Of a DNA stretch of 64,000 bases, positions 62,701-64,000 are shown one piece after another (the first letter of the stretch is position 1; every line of letters begins with the position of its first letter). This DNA is from Pipra filicauda (Eukaryota > Chordata > Aves > Passeriformes > Pipridae). Made by a program: the position numbers and the translations under genes. The DNA is taken from assembly GCF_003945595.2 (NCBI RefSeq), contig NW_024104898.1:496001-560000 (forward strand), written 5' to 3'. A model generated the notes under the pieces. The model saw nothing but the letters and a program-made list of their open reading frames with translations, was not told the origin of the DNA and did not search any database.

Positions 62701-63779
62701 AATGTTCAATTGGAATGTGGAAAAATGGTGTCACATACCCTGTAATCTAATACTGTTCTCCCTTAAAAGGGATGCTTTCTCTATGGAGATCTGTGTTTAC
62801 CAAAATGACTCCTGCTTGAAGTTCAACAGAAACTAAACTTATCTATTTATCCCCAGTTTTCTTGGGAAGCTCTTGCTACAGTGGTTCAATTCCAGGTCCT
62901 TGTGTATTTTGCTGACATGATAAGAGCCTTTAACAAATAAACTCAGAAAATGGAAAGGACAGGAATGAAATTAATTTGTAGTATGGCTTGAGAATAGCAA
63001 CCTTCTCCTAGGACATAAGAATAACATCCTTCCCCTAAGACTCCAAGTCTTAGGAGAGTCCCTATTCTTATATTTGGAAGGATACAAATTTTCCAAGTGA
63101 AACTTTGGAAACTTTGGAAACTTCCAAGTTCTACCGCATAAAAATAGGGAAGGTATCTAGTGATGCTTCAGTGGTGCATAGTCAGTTCAGGAATTTAAGG
63201 ACTCGTAATGCATTAAATGAAGCATCTCTTTTCTGTTTGTTTTGAATCTGTCACCTACCAGGTCTATTTGATATCCATAGTTCTTATAGTAGTAAAGGCA
63301 GGAGACAACTAACTCCAGTATATCTTTTCTTTGCTACTCTCTTTGCAGAAGTCTACCTCAGCATCCCTCCATTGTTTTCTGGGCTATGTGCTCTTCCTCT
63401 CAGGCAAGCCATTGTCTGGCTTCAATGATCCTTCTTGTCCTTGTCTTTATCTCTTCTACTTCTACTATAAACTTTTTGAGATGATGGCACTGGAAGAGCA
63501 TAGAGTTTTCAAGCTCTGGGTCCACTACGGATTCATGCCATACTCTTTTCCAAAGAATTTCCAGCGTTTTAGCAGCTTAATTGTTCATTAGTAAGGATAC
63601 CTTTCAAAACCTCTCTCCTGAGTGACAGAAACTATTTCTGAATCTAACATGTATATAAGATTGTTTCTCCTGCAGGCATTACTTCATATTTATGCACTCA
63701 GTGTCATTTGTTCTTCTCTTACTGCCTCAAGATCATAGGGGTCTCCTACAAACCTTCACCATCACTTTTCATTTTGATT
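62701..63779. other. anonymous non-coding sequence with a compact nested hairpin
   Basis: No exon recognised. At 63015-63071 an outer pair (ATAAGAATA/TATTCTTAT) encloses a perfect 8-bp stem, CCTAAGAC (63034-63041) and GTCTTAGG (63047-63054), around a 5-nt loop. Just after it, ACTTTGGAA is repeated in tandem at 63102-63119. An 86-codon open frame at 63331-63591 (+) has no domain. Confidence 0.5.
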
Positions 63780-63900
63780 ACCTCAGAACAATACAGTAGC
63801 ATCAGCAAATTTTTCCACTTCACCGTTTAACCCCTTTTCCAGCTCATTGATTATATTCTCTATCACTGTTTTTGCCTCTTTAGTGGGTGTTTTCAATAGT
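63780..63900 (-). mobile_element. ancient CR1-like LINE fragment near window edge
   Basis: The + strand has GCATCAGCAAATTTTTCCACTT (63799-63820), then TCACCGTTTAACCCCTTTTCCAG and CTCATTGATTATATTCTCTATC (about 63843-63864). This is the reverse complement of the ORF2 region of old CR1 copies that codes for the FNIFxxDLD...KFADDT reverse transcriptase block. The rest of the element probably continued on both sides but is too diverged to trace. Confidence 0.65.
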
Positions 63901-64000
63901 TTTGAATTCTTTTTTTTGACAAATTTAAGAAATTCCTTTCAGCTGGTATTGAGGTGATTATAAACAAGATGTTATATGTAACAGTTAATAGTTCAGCTAT

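Noticed and set aside
1..64000. Search for LTR retroelements, CRISPR arrays, rRNA, bacterial-type operons and mitochondrial insertions
   Set aside because: No paired terminal repeats, regularly spaced repeats, rRNA-like or mitochondrial-gene-like sequence was seen by eye. The window is nuclear vertebrate DNA, so prokaryotic systems are not expected. An old solo LTR could have been missed without a library search.

Overview
The window looks like gene-free vertebrate DNA, almost certainly from a songbird (passerine). It is AT-rich and CpG-poor. I found no open frame that I can defend as a coding exon: the longest open frames lack recognisable domains and sit in skewed or repeat-derived sequence. 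The songbird call rests on two short interspersed elements (about 37.88-38.01 kb, + strand, and 58.48-58.63 kb, - strand). Each joins a degenerate tRNA-Ile gene to a CR1 LINE 3' end, which is the structure of the passerine TguSINE1 family. The other recognisable repeats are CR1 LINE copies of several ages, as expected for a bird. No L1 or Alu sequence and no retroviral LTR was recognised.

Layout. At 0-30 kb there is mostly anonymous sequence, with one ancient CR1 piece on the - strand (3.56-3.79 kb), a nested inverted repeat (5.11-5.17 kb), two diverged copies of an unidentified repeat with splice-acceptor-like sequence (0.62 and 7.13 kb), a strongly purine-biased tract (20.4-21.0 kb) that produces a spurious 254-codon frame on the - strand, and a perfect palindrome at 28.71 kb. 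At 30.23-30.39 kb lies a long imperfect hairpin with arms of 60-70 nt and a 30-nt loop; it is the most unusual single structure here. At 31-40.5 kb the sequence is rich in retroelements: a younger CR1 3' end on the - strand (31.44-31.85 kb), an ancient CR1 on the + strand (33.25-34.02 kb), a 53-nt pure poly(A) run (36.5 kb), a TguSINE1-like SINE (37.9 kb), a CpG-retaining GC-rich patch (38.35-38.6 kb), a CR1 3' stub (39.0 kb) and a second ancient + strand CR1 (39.48-40.44 kb). From 40.5 to 64 kb it is again mostly anonymous, with a CR1/L2-like fragment at 45.03 kb, the second SINE at 58.5 kb, a (TG)n microsatellite at 58.9 kb, and an ancient CR1-like fragment near the right edge (63.8 kb).

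Several stretches (18.4-18.8, 25.1-25.3, 42.6-42.8, 49.07-49.24, 62.03-62.2 and 62.5-62.7 kb) look like candidate conserved non-coding or enhancer sequence, judged only by texture (homeodomain, POU, forkhead or TCF-like words and locally retained CpGs). The window is best read as intron or gene-desert sequence whose content is repeats plus possible regulatory elements. No operon-like or multi-gene system is present.
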